From assembly GCA_964479625.1 (NCBI GenBank), contig CAYZMS010000001.1, positions 1-64,000 of the forward strand: a DNA stretch of 64,000 bases. The letters run 5' to 3'. Each line of letters starts with the position of its first letter. Positions within the stretch are counted from its first letter, which is position 1. Origin of the DNA: CAYZMS01 sp964479625 (GTDB lineage Bacteria > Bacteroidota > Bacteroidia > Chitinophagales > Saprospiraceae). The notes beneath the pieces were generated by a model. It ran no database searches. It worked only from the letters and a program-made list of their open reading frames with translations, and was not told the DNA's origin. Below, in pieces: positions 52,606-61,987 of this stretch. A program made the translations under genes and the position numbers.

Positions 52606-55296
52606 ATGCGTAGACAATTAGACAAAATCCTGCGCCCTCAATCCTTAGCGATTGTTGGTGCCTCTGGCCGTGAAGGCTCTGTCGGTTTCGCCCTGCTGCA
52701 CAATATGAAAGAAGCCGGATTTGAAGGAGCCCTGTATCCCGTCAATCCAAAACGGGGCGAAGTCCAACAGATAAAGGCCTATAAATCGGTTGCCGATATT
52801 CCCACCAGAGTAGATTTGTGTGTTATTTGTACACCGGCTAAGACGGTTCCCGCTATTGTGGAAGAATGTGGTAAAGCGGGCGTAGGCGGCTTGATCATTA
52901 TTTCTGCTGGCTTTGCAGAGGCTGGGGCAGAGGGGAAAAGAATGTTCAACCAGATATCTGAAACCTGTCGGCATTATGGTATGCGGGTAATAGGCCCTAA
53001 TTGCCTGGGCTTGATCAGCCCTCCAATGAAGGTCAATGCAAGTTTCGCAGCTAAAATGGCAAGATCCGGTAATTTGGCACTCATTTCCCAAAGCGGTGCC
53101 TTACTGACTTCGATTTTAGACTGGTCGGTGGATCAAAAGGTAGGGTTCAGCAATTTTGTATCCATTGGTTCCATGATGGATATCGATTTTACGGATCTCA
53201 TCGACTACTTTGGTACGGATGAACATACTTCCTGCATCCTGATCTATATGGAGAGCCTGAAGGATGCTCACCGGTTTATGTCCGCGGCCCGGGCCTTTTC
53301 CCGAAATAAACCCATTATTGTATTAAAAGCCGGCCGGAGCGAGGAGGGGGGCAAGGCCACTATGTCGCATACCGGTTCCCTGGCGGGAAATGATGCTGTA
53401 TACGATGCTGCCTTTCGAAGAGCCGGGACTATTCGGGTCGATACTATTGCCCAGTTATTCAATATTGCTCAGGCTTTGGCCATGCAGCCGCGTCCATTAG
53501 GTAACCGCCTGGCCATTGTTACTAATGCCGGTGGACCGGGCGTTCTTTCAACGGATTTCCTGATCAGGAGAGGTGGTAAACTGGCGGAATTATCCGAGAA
53601 AAGTATGAAAACCCTGGATGGGTTCCTACCTCCCGCCTGGAGCCACAATAATCCCATAGATGTTTTGGGGGATGCCGGGGCGGATAAATATGAAAAAGCA
53701 GTCCGGGTATGCCTCCAAGATACAGGTGTAGACGGCGTACTTGTGATCCTGACTCCTCAATCCATGACCTATCCCGTGGAGATCGCACAAGGGGTCGTGA
53801 AAGCGGCAGCAGGAGCCCGTAAACCTGTTTTTGCTGCCTGGATGGGGGAGTCAGACGTGCAACAGGGACGAGAAGTACTGGAGACTGGCCGGGTACCCAA
53901 CTACCGTTATCCGGAAAGCGCTGTTGATGCTTTCGTTAGAATGTTCCACTACAATGAGGACCTTAAATTATTATATGAAGCACCGCCGGCTATCCCAGTT
54001 GATTTCGAAATAAACCGGGAGAAGGCCCTGGAAATAATTGAACGGGTTTACGAAGAGAACCGGAGCATCCTATTGGAAGCTGAAGCAAAGGATTTGATGG
54101 GTTGTTACGGTATCCCGGTCAGTCGTAACAAAGTCTGTGGTACTCCTGAGGAAGCGATAGCCTTTGCCGATTCCATCGGTTATCCAGTGGTCATGAAGAT
54201 TGCCTCCAGAGATATCAGCCATAAGACAGATGCCGGAGGGGTAATATTGAATGTTCGAAATTCAGAAGATGTCCATCGAAGATATGAAGAGATCATTTCG
54301 AATGTGCGATCTTATAAAGCGGATGCCCGGATCGACGGCATCCTGGTCGAAAAAATGATAACAGGAGGGCATGAGCTACTCATCGGTGCTATTAAAGACC
54401 CCATTTTCGGGCCGGTGATCGTCTTTGGCCGGGGAGGGGTGGCCGTTGAAGTATTTAAAGATACCAAAATGGGCCTACCTCCGTTAAACCTTGCCCTGGC
54501 CAACCGATTGATCCAGAATATCCAGATGTATCCGCTACTGGAAGGCTACCGGGGAATGCCCGGGGCCGATCTGGAAGAATTAGCGCTTGTACTGTATAAG
54601 TTCTCCTACCTACTGGTAGATTTTCCGCAGATCAAAGAGGTAGATATTAATCCTTTCGTCGCTGATGAACATGGGGGGTTGGTGCTGGATGCCCGGGTTG
54701 CACTGGATATGGATGCCCGTGAAAACGTTAGGAATTACAAGCACCTGGTTATTACGCCTTACCCCGGTCGGCAATATTCCAAAACGACCTCTATTAAGGA
54801 TGCTCCTTCGGTTTTCCTACGGCCCATTCGACCGGAGGATGAACCGGCTTTGGAAAATATGTTGTTGGATGTTTCCGCTGATTCGATGTACATGCGCTTT
54901 TTTGGTTACATTCCTAAAGTGACCCATCAGTGGTTGACCCGCTTCACCCATATCGATTATGATCGGGAGATCGCCATTGTAGCAGAAGTGGGCCAGGAAG
55001 GAGAGCGGGAGATGATCGGTGTAGTGCGTCTGATCGAGGATGCCTGGCGCGAAACTGCGGAGTATTCGATTTTAGTTGCTGATAAATGGCAAGGAAAAGG
55101 CCTGGGTAACCAATTAACGGATTATATCATCGAAATTGCCCGCCAGCGAGGCATCCGGAAAATTGTAGCATCTGTACTGCCGGCCAATACCAACATGATC
55201 CATATGTTCGAGAATCGAGGTTTTAAGTTTGACCGCTCCGATATGGAGATTTTCGATGTAGAATTAGAATTGGAAGGAATTGCCCAGAATAAATAA
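52606..55296 (+). CDS. ADP-forming acyl-CoA synthetase fused to GNAT acetyltransferase
   Basis: An 896-residue fusion. Residues about 1-460 are the ADP-forming acyl-CoA synthetase alpha part (SLAIVGASGREGSVGFALLHNM, RVIGPNCLGLISP, LALISQSGALLTSILDWS), including the phosphohistidine motif MSHTGSLAGNDA (His near residue 255). Residues about 480-700 are the beta ATP-grasp part (LMGCYGIPVSRNKV, YPVVMKIASRDISHKTDAGGV, FGRGGVAVEVFKD, VDINPFVAD). Residues about 735-890 are a GNAT domain (VFLRPIRPEDEPALENML, WQGKGLGNQLTDYIIEIARQ). The order matches PatZ/YfiQ-type lysine acetyltransferases. Because the catalytic His is kept, the synthetase half may also be active, converting acyl-CoA and ADP to acid and ATP. 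It stands alone. Confidence 0.92.
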   Translation: MRRQLDKILRPQSLAIVGASGREGSVGFALLHNMKEAGFEGALYPVNPKRGEVQQIKAYKSVADIPTRVDLCVICTPAKTVPAIVEECGKAGVGGLIIISAGFAEAGAEGKRMFNQISETCRHYGMRVIGPNCLGLISPPMKVNASFAAKMARSGNLALISQSGALLTSILDWSVDQKVGFSNFVSIGSMMDIDFTDLIDYFGTDEHTSCILIYMESLKDAHRFMSAARAFSRNKPIIVLKAGRSEEGGKATMSHTGSLAGNDAVYDAAFRRAGTIRVDTIAQLFNIAQALAMQPRPLGNRLAIVTNAGGPGVLSTDFLIRRGGKLAELSEKSMKTLDGFLPPAWSHNNPIDVLGDAGADKYEKAVRVCLQDTGVDGVLVILTPQSMTYPVEIAQGVVKAAAGARKPVFAAWMGESDVQQGREVLETGRVPNYRYPESAVDAFVRMFHYNEDLKLLYEAPPAIPVDFEINREKALEIIERVYEENRSILLEAEAKDLMGCYGIPVSRNKVCGTPEEAIAFADSIGYPVVMKIASRDISHKTDAGGVILNVRNSEDVHRRYEEIISNVRSYKADARIDGILVEKMITGGHELLIGAIKDPIFGPVIVFGRGGVAVEVFKDTKMGLPPLNLALANRLIQNIQMYPLLEGYRGMPGADLEELALVLYKFSYLLVDFPQIKEVDINPFVADEHGGLVLDARVALDMDARENVRNYKHLVITPYPGRQYSKTTSIKDAPSVFLRPIRPEDEPALENMLLDVSADSMYMRFFGYIPKVTHQWLTRFTHIDYDREIAIVAEVGQEGEREMIGVVRLIEDAWRETAEYSILVADKWQGKGLGNQLTDYIIEIARQRGIRKIVASVLPANTNMIHMFENRGFKFDRSDMEIFDVELELEGIAQNK

Positions 55297-55298
55297 AA

Positions 55299-55324
55299 AG
55301 TTCCAGGCTGACAGGCCTGGAACT
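55299..55324. terminator. Hairpin between convergent genes
   Basis: AGTTCCAGGC (55299-55308) pairs exactly with GCCTGGAACT (55315-55324) around a 6-nt loop, just after the stop at 55296. No T tract follows on the plus strand. Confidence 0.5.
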
Positions 55325-55421
55325 GCAAACTTTCGATACTTAAATATCTGAAGGGCAACTGTATACTTGTAAAGATACAGGAGAAAAGTTACAAACACAA
55401 TAAAACGTACGTTTTTTTAAC

Positions 55422-56177
55422 TTAAGCGTCTGCATCTGCTGAGAAAACGGCAGATAAATACTCCCGATTCATCCGGGCAATGTGTTCTACAGAGATGCCC
55501 TTCGGACATTCCGCCTCACAAGCGGTGATGTTGGAACAGTTCCCGAAACCTTCCAAATCCATTTGCTTTACCATTTTCTGGGCCCTGCGCTGCGTTTCCA
55601 CCTTACCCTGTGGTAATACGGCCAAATGGGAAACCTTGGCTCCCACAAATAACATAGCCGAGGCATTGGGGCAGGCCGCTACGCAGGCACCGCAGCCAAT
55701 ACACTGAGCGGCATCCATAGCTTCTGCGGCGACATCTTTTTCGATCGGAATAGCGTTGCCATCCTGTGCCTGACCAGTATTGACAGACACGTAGCCGCCC
55801 GCCTGGATGATCCGGTCAAAGGAGGATCGATCTACTACCAGGTCACGGACTACAGGAAAGGCTTTTGCCCGGAATGGTTCGATGGTGATGGTTTGTCCGT
55901 CTTTGAAATGCCGCATGTGCAACTGGCAGGCTGTGGTACCCTGCATCAACCCATGAGGGTGACCGTCGATCACCATGCTACAGGTTCCGCAAATACCCTC
56001 CCGGCAGTCATGGTCGAAATAAACCGGGGTCTCTTTTTCGTGGATGAGCTGCTCATTGAGCACGTCCAGCATTTCCAGAAAGGACATGTGTTCGCTGACA
56101 TTGTCCAGTTGATAAGTTTCGAATTTACCTTTTTTATATTCTCCGCCTTGGCGCCAGATTTTTAGTGTGAGTTTCAT
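55422..56177 (-). CDS. sdhB: Succinate dehydrogenase/fumarate reductase iron-sulfur subunit
   Basis: A 251-residue subunit carrying three Fe-S clusters between SdhA and the membrane cytochrome b. The [2Fe-2S] ligands are in FDHDCREGICGTCSMVIDG (about 54-72) and C83 (TTACQLH). The [4Fe-4S] motif is AQCIGCGACVAACPNAS (about 157-173), and the [3Fe-4S] region is NCSNITACEAECPKGIS (about 212-228). It is last of three genes, in the order sdhC-sdhA-sdhB on the minus strand, separated from sdhA by a 37-bp gap that is almost wholly 7-bp repeats. Confidence 0.95.
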   Translation of the reverse strand: MKLTLKIWRQGGEYKKGKFETYQLDNVSEHMSFLEMLDVLNEQLIHEKETPVYFDHDCREGICGTCSMVIDGHPHGLMQGTTACQLHMRHFKDGQTITIEPFRAKAFPVVRDLVVDRSSFDRIIQAGGYVSVNTGQAQDGNAIPIEKDVAAEAMDAAQCIGCGACVAACPNASAMLFVGAKVSHLAVLPQGKVETQRRAQKMVKQMDLEGFGNCSNITACEAECPKGISVEHIARMNREYLSAVFSADADA

Positions 56178-56179
56178 GG

Positions 56180-56214
56180 TTAAGTATTTAGTATTCAGTA
56201 CTAAGTACTGAGTT
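56180..56214 (-). repeat. Five 7-bp TACTnnn repeats filling the sdhA-sdhB gap
   Basis: On the coding (minus) strand the gap reads AACTCAG, TACTTAG, TACTGAA, TACTAAA, TACTTAA in exact 7-bp register, followed by CC and the sdhB ATG. The array also contains a 7-bp inverted repeat, TCAGTAC/GTACTGA (56195-56211). A similar but shorter array abuts the GT9 start at 32923-32950. Confidence 0.7.
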
Positions 56215-58215
56215 CTATTTATACGATCGCGTTTTCAATTCTACATTTTCGAATTCCAGTTCCTCTTTGTGAAGGATCGGTTCCTGGTCAGGACCGGGAT
56301 AAGCCCATGCCGAAACATAGGCGTAATGCTCATCATCGCGTAATGCTTCGCCGTTTTCGGTTTGATATTCTTCACGGAAGTGACCGCCGCAGGATTCGTT
56401 GCGATCCAGGGCGTCTACCATCATGAGCTCGCCAAGTTCCATATAGTCGGCTACCCGGAGGGCTTTTTCCAGTTCCGGGTTGTACTCGTTGGCCTGCCCG
56501 GGAACAAATACGTCCCTGTAGAACTCTTCCCGGAGCTCCTGGATCATTTTACGAGCTTTCTTTAACCCTTCTGCGTTACGAGACATACCGCAGTATTCCC
56601 AAACGATCTTGCCCAGTCTGCGGTGGAAGCTTTCTACGGATTGATTTCCTTTTACAGCCATAAACTGATCAATTCGCGTTTGAACATCACGCTCAGCTTG
56701 CTCAAATGCTTCCTGGTCAGGATTGATTTTGGGGGTACGGATCTCTTCTGAGAGGAATTGTCCGATGGTATAAGGAATAACAAAGTAACCATCCGCAAGT
56801 CCCTGCATCAGGGCCGAAGCTCCCAGACGGTTTGCTCCGTGATCGGAAAAGTTGCATTCCCCCAGGGCAAAAAGGCCGGGGATATTGGTTTCGAGATTGT
56901 AATCCACCCATAGGCCACCCATAGTGTAATGCACAGCGGGGTAGATCATCATTGGAGTAGTATAGGGGTCCTCTCCTTTGATCTTCTCGTACATTTCGAA
57001 CAGATTACCGTACTTCTCTGAAATTACTTCGCGGCCAAGGCGGGTAATGGTTGCATCATCCGGGTTCGCAATACCCTCCGACCTTGCTCTGGATTCTCCG
57101 TAACGTTCAATGGCGGAGGCAAAATCCAGGTATACCGCTAATCCGGTAGGGGCAACGCCGAGGCCATCGTCACAAACCACCTTGGCCGCTCTGGAGGCGA
57201 CATCCCGTGGGACGAGATTGCCAAAAGCAGGGTAGCGGCGTTCCAGGTAGTAATCCCGGTCTTCTTCCTTGATATCATTGGCGGTTTTTCGACCTTCACG
57301 GATCGCCTGAGCATCTTCTTTGTGCTTTGGGACCCATACCCGTCCGTCGTTCCTTAGGGATTCGGACATCAAGGTCAATTTCGATTGATAATCTCCCGAA
57401 ACGGGGATACAGGTCGGGTGAATTTGCGTAAAACAAGGATTGGCCATCAATGCTCCTCGCCGTACTGCACGCCAGGCAGCAGAGCTGTTGGAGCTCATGG
57501 CATTGGTGGAGAGGTAGAACACATTCCCGTAACCTCCGGTAGCAAGAACTACGCAGTGGGCCGCGTGTCGTTCCAACTTCCCATTCAGCAGGTTTCTGGC
57601 GATAATGCCACGGGCTTTTCCATCTAATAGAACGACATCTAGCATTTCATGCCGGTTGAAGAGTTCCACATTGCCAAGGGATACCTGCCGGGACAGCCCC
57701 TGGTAAGCGCCAAGCAATAACTGCTGCCCTGTCTGACCGCGGGCATAAAAGGTGCGACTTACCTGTACCCCTCCAAAGGAACGGTTGGCCAAAAGCCCGC
57801 CGTATTCGCGGGCAAAGGGTACCCCCTGGGCAACTGCCTGATCAATTATATTAGTACTGACCTCCGCCAGCCGGTATACATTGCCTTCACGGGAGCGGTA
57901 ATCTCCTCCTTTTATGGTATCATAGAACAGCCGATAAACACTATCCCCGTCATTTTGATAGTTCTTGGCAGCATTGATCCCCCCCTGAGCAGCAATGGAG
58001 TGTGCCCGGCGAGGACTATCGTGAAAGGTGAATACTTTTACATTGTATCCCAGCTCACCAAGGGTAGAGGCAGCTGAAGCACCTGCCAAACCAGTGCCCA
58101 CAACGATGACGTCGATACGCCTTTTGTTGTTGGGTGCTACCAGGTTCATGGAACCTCGGTAATTAGTCCATTTATCTGAAAGCGGGCTGGGAGGAATTTT
58201 CGCATCAAGTTTCAT
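56215..58215 (-). CDS. sdhA: Succinate dehydrogenase/fumarate reductase flavoprotein subunit
   Basis: A 666-residue FAD-bearing catalytic subunit that oxidises succinate to fumarate. FAD-binding VIVVGTGLAGASAASTLGELG (about 35-55) is followed by the covalent-flavin motif RAHSIAAQGGINAAKNY (about 70-86). The substrate side has GGYGNVFYLSTNAMSSNS (about 226-243), HPTCIPVSGDYQSKLTLMSESLRNDGRVWVP and the C-terminal NRLGASALMQGLADGYF (about 459-475). The layout fits class B enzymes of Bacteroidota. It lies 45 bp after sdhC. Confidence 0.95.
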   Translation of the reverse strand: MKLDAKIPPSPLSDKWTNYRGSMNLVAPNNKRRIDVIVVGTGLAGASAASTLGELGYNVKVFTFHDSPRRAHSIAAQGGINAAKNYQNDGDSVYRLFYDTIKGGDYRSREGNVYRLAEVSTNIIDQAVAQGVPFAREYGGLLANRSFGGVQVSRTFYARGQTGQQLLLGAYQGLSRQVSLGNVELFNRHEMLDVVLLDGKARGIIARNLLNGKLERHAAHCVVLATGGYGNVFYLSTNAMSSNSSAAWRAVRRGALMANPCFTQIHPTCIPVSGDYQSKLTLMSESLRNDGRVWVPKHKEDAQAIREGRKTANDIKEEDRDYYLERRYPAFGNLVPRDVASRAAKVVCDDGLGVAPTGLAVYLDFASAIERYGESRARSEGIANPDDATITRLGREVISEKYGNLFEMYEKIKGEDPYTTPMMIYPAVHYTMGGLWVDYNLETNIPGLFALGECNFSDHGANRLGASALMQGLADGYFVIPYTIGQFLSEEIRTPKINPDQEAFEQAERDVQTRIDQFMAVKGNQSVESFHRRLGKIVWEYCGMSRNAEGLKKARKMIQELREEFYRDVFVPGQANEYNPELEKALRVADYMELGELMMVDALDRNESCGGHFREEYQTENGEALRDDEHYAYVSAWAYPGPDQEPILHKEELEFENVELKTRSYK

Positions 58216-58260
58216 ATCTGATTATTGGTCGTTTTTCGAATATGGTTTAAGAAAACAGCT

Positions 58261-59013
58261 TTACCACCAGCCCTGAGACTGTCCGAACATGACAATAGGG
58301 ATAATGGCGAATCCAAGCGGAAGAAGAATGGAAACCAGCTGCCCCGTTATCCGGATCAAACCGTTGTATTTTTCATGATTGATCCCAAGGGTCTGGAAAG
58401 AACTGGCGAATCCATGATTCAGGTGGAAGGCCACAGCTAGCATGCTGATGACATAAATAACCACATAGACCGGGTTTGAAAATGCGGCCTTTACAGGGGT
58501 GTAGAGGTCCTTAGCCATTATCTCTTTCCCCAGGTAATTGGCTTCCACATTTGCGGGGAAAACACCCAATTTCATTTGTAGCCAAAACTGCCACATATGG
58601 AGCGCAATGAAAATAAAAATGATGGTTCCCAAAGACGCCATATTGCTGGCTGCAAAACCATTCGTGCTGGCCACCCGGTTTACTTTGACGGCATATTTGT
58701 TATTACCTCGCGCTACTCGGTTTTGGCGCCAAATGATCCAACCCTGAATCGCGTGCAATAAAATGCTAAAATAAAGTAAGTAGGAAATGGCTTTGATCAC
58801 TGGAAAGTGCGTCATGAAATAGGCATATTCATTGAACTTATATCCCCCATCGGGTATTAAAAGCTTAAGATTACCTATGAGGTGTACTACCAAGAAAGAA
58901 ACCAGGAATAAGCCCGTAAGGCTCATGACGAGTTTCTTGCCAATAGAGGAAGTTAGAAAACGTCCAAACCATCCGAAGGCTGGCGCAGGAACAGCTGCGG
59001 TTGATTGACTCAT
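58261..59013 (-). CDS. sdhC: Succinate dehydrogenase cytochrome b subunit
   Basis: A 250-residue membrane subunit with five helices, the single-anchor, di-heme type B form used by Bacteroidota and Epsilonproteobacteria. Family stretches: SSIGKKLVMSLTGLFLVSFLVVHLIGNLKLL (about 25-55), HALQ-like HAIQGWIIWRQN (about 86-97), IFIALHMWQFWLQMKLG (about 128-144) and FHLNHGFASSFQTLGIN (about 197-213). The conserved His residues are probable heme ligands. It passes electrons to menaquinone. It is the first gene of sdhCAB. Confidence 0.93.
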   Translation of the reverse strand: MSQSTAAVPAPAFGWFGRFLTSSIGKKLVMSLTGLFLVSFLVVHLIGNLKLLIPDGGYKFNEYAYFMTHFPVIKAISYLLYFSILLHAIQGWIIWRQNRVARGNNKYAVKVNRVASTNGFAASNMASLGTIIFIFIALHMWQFWLQMKLGVFPANVEANYLGKEIMAKDLYTPVKAAFSNPVYVVIYVISMLAVAFHLNHGFASSFQTLGINHEKYNGLIRITGQLVSILLPLGFAIIPIVMFGQSQGWW

Positions 59014-59110
59014 GGTTTTTTGTTTTATGCTTGTTTGATTCGTTATTTGACCATTTCTTATCAGTACCTTGGCCGATAGAAAAGGTTCAAAAAAAACCTT
59101 ATATGCTTAG

Positions 59111-59118
59111 CAAAACTA
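59111..59118 (-). promoter_or_regulatory. -7 promoter element of sdhCAB
   Basis: CAAAACTA on the plus strand reads TAGTTTTG on the minus strand, an exact TAnnTTTG match about 98 bp upstream of the sdhC start. A GTTG (minus) about 20 bp further upstream approximates the -33 element. A small AAGGTT/AACCTT hairpin lies in the leader near 59083-59101. Confidence 0.5.
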
Positions 59119-59212
59119 TGAGTAAAAGCTTATAACCCCAACGGAAGTTTTGTTTTACTTTTTCTTTACAGATTATTTAGAATCAATTCAAATAAGGTCA
59201 AAATTACCATTT

Positions 59213-59719
59213 ATGGACAACCAGCCCTCGGGTCGTTTTGCGTTATTTCTCCGATTTTTTCCGGTCCTCCCCCTTCCTCAGCAACTCACCGAGGAAGGCC
59301 AGGTAGATTTTTCCAAGGGTAACGAGATCCTGCCAGGTGATCTGATCGAAGCCTTTATCTTGCCAGCTGAAGAGGAAAATCCTGATGACCTGACGGAATT
59401 TGTCCCCTGCTTTCAAATTGGAGAAACCAAGGATTTCCATGCGGTCATTTATTGGAAGGCGGAGCTTATGAGCTATCAATACAGGCTGGTAACCTATGAT
59501 CATCAGGGAAAAATCATTACTAGCCGGGTAATTGCAGGAACTTATTCAGATGGGGAAACGTTAATACAATCAATGGCTATTATAGAACCCGACTGGGAAA
59601 TCATTGTGGTTTCCGGTGCTAAAACAAAAGCCGATCCTGCCTTTGACGCATCCACCAGCACAACGTACAGCCTGGAGCTCCTTCCGGATGGGAAAATTAT
59701 CAATCAAATTTTCGAATGA
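59213..59719 (+). CDS. Hypothetical soluble protein
   Basis: 168 residues from the ATG at 59213 (MDNQPSGRFALFLRFFPVLPLPQQL); a TTG at 59150 would add 21 atypical residues. There is no signal peptide and no membrane segment. The composition is acidic with several beta-strand-like stretches (HAVIYWKAELMSYQYRLVTYDHQGKIITSRVIAGTY, EIIVVSG). I do not recognise a family. It precedes rnr by 60 bp on the same strand and might share its mRNA. Confidence 0.62.
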   Translation: MDNQPSGRFALFLRFFPVLPLPQQLTEEGQVDFSKGNEILPGDLIEAFILPAEEENPDDLTEFVPCFQIGETKDFHAVIYWKAELMSYQYRLVTYDHQGKIITSRVIAGTYSDGETLIQSMAIIEPDWEIIVVSGAKTKADPAFDASTSTTYSLELLPDGKIINQIFE

Positions 59720-59779
59720 AAAACGAGTATTTATCGAGTAGCAAAATGCTAGCTTAAAGAAGTGCTTTAAACAAAAACA

Positions 59780-61987
59780 ATGTTCAAAAAAACCAAACAA
59801 AAAATAAAAGGTAAAAAACTAAGCTCCAAGCAACTCCAATCGGCCATCCTGAAGCTGTTTCGTAGGCATTCTAAAAATCGAATGAATCCCAAGCAGGTTG
59901 CAGCAAAGCTTAAAGTAAGTAATAATCGGGATTCGGTTCAATATGCTATTGAGCAACTGGTAGAACAACGCCTGCTGGAAACGGTGGGTTCTCATCAGTA
60001 CAAGGTGAGCTCTCGGGCTTTTGATCAGCATTCGGGGGGAAATGGCCAATCCGGTCGGGCGGAACTGGAGGGCATAGTCGACATGACCCGAACCGGTTCA
60101 GGCTATGTTGTGGTGGAAGGCCGGGATGAAGATATACACGTGGCAGCTAAGAACATGAATACGGCCCAACATGGCGACAAGGTCAAAATCCGAACCTGGA
60201 CTCCACGGGGAAGGCGCCGTCCCGAAGGAGAGGTTATCGAAGTGCTCGAACGGGCAACCATGCATTATATCGGCACCTATTTCCAATATGCCAGAAATGG
60301 CCAGGTCGTAACGGGGGGAAGAGGAGCCCTGGATATACACATCAAGTTTGAAGATGCCAAAGGTGCCGTCGAGGGGGATAAGGTAGTCGCTCAAATCACC
60401 GGCTGGTCAAAAGACCGCGAACCTACCGCTTTTGGAAAGATCACCGCCGTCCTGGGGCAGGCCGGAAGCAATGAGGTCGAAATGCAATCCATTTTGATCA
60501 GCAATGGCTTCCAACTGGAATTCAATGCTGATACCCTGGCGGAGTCAGAAGCTCTACCTGAAACGATCTCAAAGGAAGAAATTGAAAACCGCCTGGATAT
60601 TCGGAATATCACCACCTTCACCATTGACCCCGATACAGCCAAGGATTTTGACGATGCCCTTTCCCTGCGTTGGCTGGATAAGGGGGAATATGAAATCGGG
60701 GTGCATATTGCGGATGTGACGCATTATTTGCGGCCAGACACCGCCCTGGATAAGGAAGCCCTGGAACGTTCTACCTCAGTCTACTTGGTTGACCGGGTGC
60801 TACCCATGCTTCCTGAAAAATTGTCCAACCACCTTTGTTCCCTAATCCCTCATGAAGATCGTTTGGCTTTTTCAGCCATCTTTACCTTCGATACGTCCGA
60901 TGTGATCAAAAAGCGTTGGTTCGGGCGAACGATCATCCATTCCGATCGCCGCTTCACTTATGAAGAAGCACAGGAGGTGCTGGATACGAAAGAAGGGGAA
61001 TTTGTAAATGAACTGCAAGAACTCAACAGGGTGGCCAAGGTTCTTCGGAAGCGGCGTTTTCGAAAGGGCTCAATTGATTTCGACTCCGATGAGGTGAAAT
61101 TCAAATTGGATGAGAATGGAGTCCCGGTAGAGGTCTACCTCAAAGAGCGTAAGGAGACCCATATGTTGATCGAGGATTTCATGTTGCTGGCAAACCGTGA
61201 GGTTGCTACTTACATCCTTAAGAAAGGAGAACGCGAGGAAGAGATCCCTTTTGTCTATCGTGTTCATGATGAACCCGACCCTGAAAAGGTAGAGAACTTT
61301 GCCGCCTTCGCCCGGGAGATGGGGCTTGACCTTGATGTCAGTACCCCAGGCAAGATCGCCACTGCTTACAATCGCATGGCGGAAGCAATTGAAAAGAAAC
61401 CTCGTCTTTCCATACTCGAACCCATCGCCATTCGTACCATGGCAAAAGCTATTTATACGACAGAGAATATCGGCCACTATGGCCTGGGCTTTGATAATTA
61501 CACCCACTTTACCTCTCCCATTCGGCGTTATGCTGATGTTTTAGTGCACCGCCTTCTGCACCTTAACTTGATCGGGTCCCACCGGGAAGACAAGGCTGCC
61601 CTGGAGGAAAAATGTGGCCATATTTCCCGACAGGAACGACGGGCTATGGATGCAGAAAGGGAATCGGTGAAGTATAAGCAGGTGGAATATATGTCCAACC
61701 ATATCGGAGAGGTTTTCCCCGGGATCATTAACGGCATTATCGATCGTGGCTTTTTCGTGGAGCTGACCGAAAGCCGCTGCGAAGGCATGGTTGGCTTCGA
61801 CACCATGGACGAACCCTTCGAAGTAGAAGAGGGGCGCCTGCGCATGCGCGGCCGCATTACCGGTCAGGAACTTCGAATGGGGCAGGAGATACTCGTGCAG
61901 ATCGTGCGTACGGATCTGCTTAAGCGACAGATCGAAATGGTGAAAGTAGAAGAAGCCGAAGATAAGAGCGCAAGGGTGTTTGAATAA
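59780..61987 (+). CDS. rnr: Ribonuclease R
   Basis: A 735-residue processive 3'-5' exoribonuclease of the RNB family that degrades structured RNA and helps in rRNA and tmRNA turnover. An N-terminal winged-helix-like part (about 20-75) is followed by cold-shock domains (about 90-250, e.g. GIVDMTRTGSGYVVVEGRDEDIHV). The RNB catalytic domain has the four-Asp metal motif TFTIDPDTAKDFDDALSL (about 281-298), IADVTHYLRPDTALDKEALERSTSVYL and the end motif RRYADVLVHRLL (about 578-589). A C-terminal S1 domain follows (GEVFPGIINGIIDRGFFVELTES, about 645-667). The N-terminus is basic (MFKKTKQKIKGKK). Confidence 0.95.
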   Translation: MFKKTKQKIKGKKLSSKQLQSAILKLFRRHSKNRMNPKQVAAKLKVSNNRDSVQYAIEQLVEQRLLETVGSHQYKVSSRAFDQHSGGNGQSGRAELEGIVDMTRTGSGYVVVEGRDEDIHVAAKNMNTAQHGDKVKIRTWTPRGRRRPEGEVIEVLERATMHYIGTYFQYARNGQVVTGGRGALDIHIKFEDAKGAVEGDKVVAQITGWSKDREPTAFGKITAVLGQAGSNEVEMQSILISNGFQLEFNADTLAESEALPETISKEEIENRLDIRNITTFTIDPDTAKDFDDALSLRWLDKGEYEIGVHIADVTHYLRPDTALDKEALERSTSVYLVDRVLPMLPEKLSNHLCSLIPHEDRLAFSAIFTFDTSDVIKKRWFGRTIIHSDRRFTYEEAQEVLDTKEGEFVNELQELNRVAKVLRKRRFRKGSIDFDSDEVKFKLDENGVPVEVYLKERKETHMLIEDFMLLANREVATYILKKGEREEEIPFVYRVHDEPDPEKVENFAAFAREMGLDLDVSTPGKIATAYNRMAEAIEKKPRLSILEPIAIRTMAKAIYTTENIGHYGLGFDNYTHFTSPIRRYADVLVHRLLHLNLIGSHREDKAALEEKCGHISRQERRAMDAERESVKYKQVEYMSNHIGEVFPGIINGIIDRGFFVELTESRCEGMVGFDTMDEPFEVEEGRLRMRGRITGQELRMGQEILVQIVRTDLLKRQIEMVKVEEAEDKSARVFE

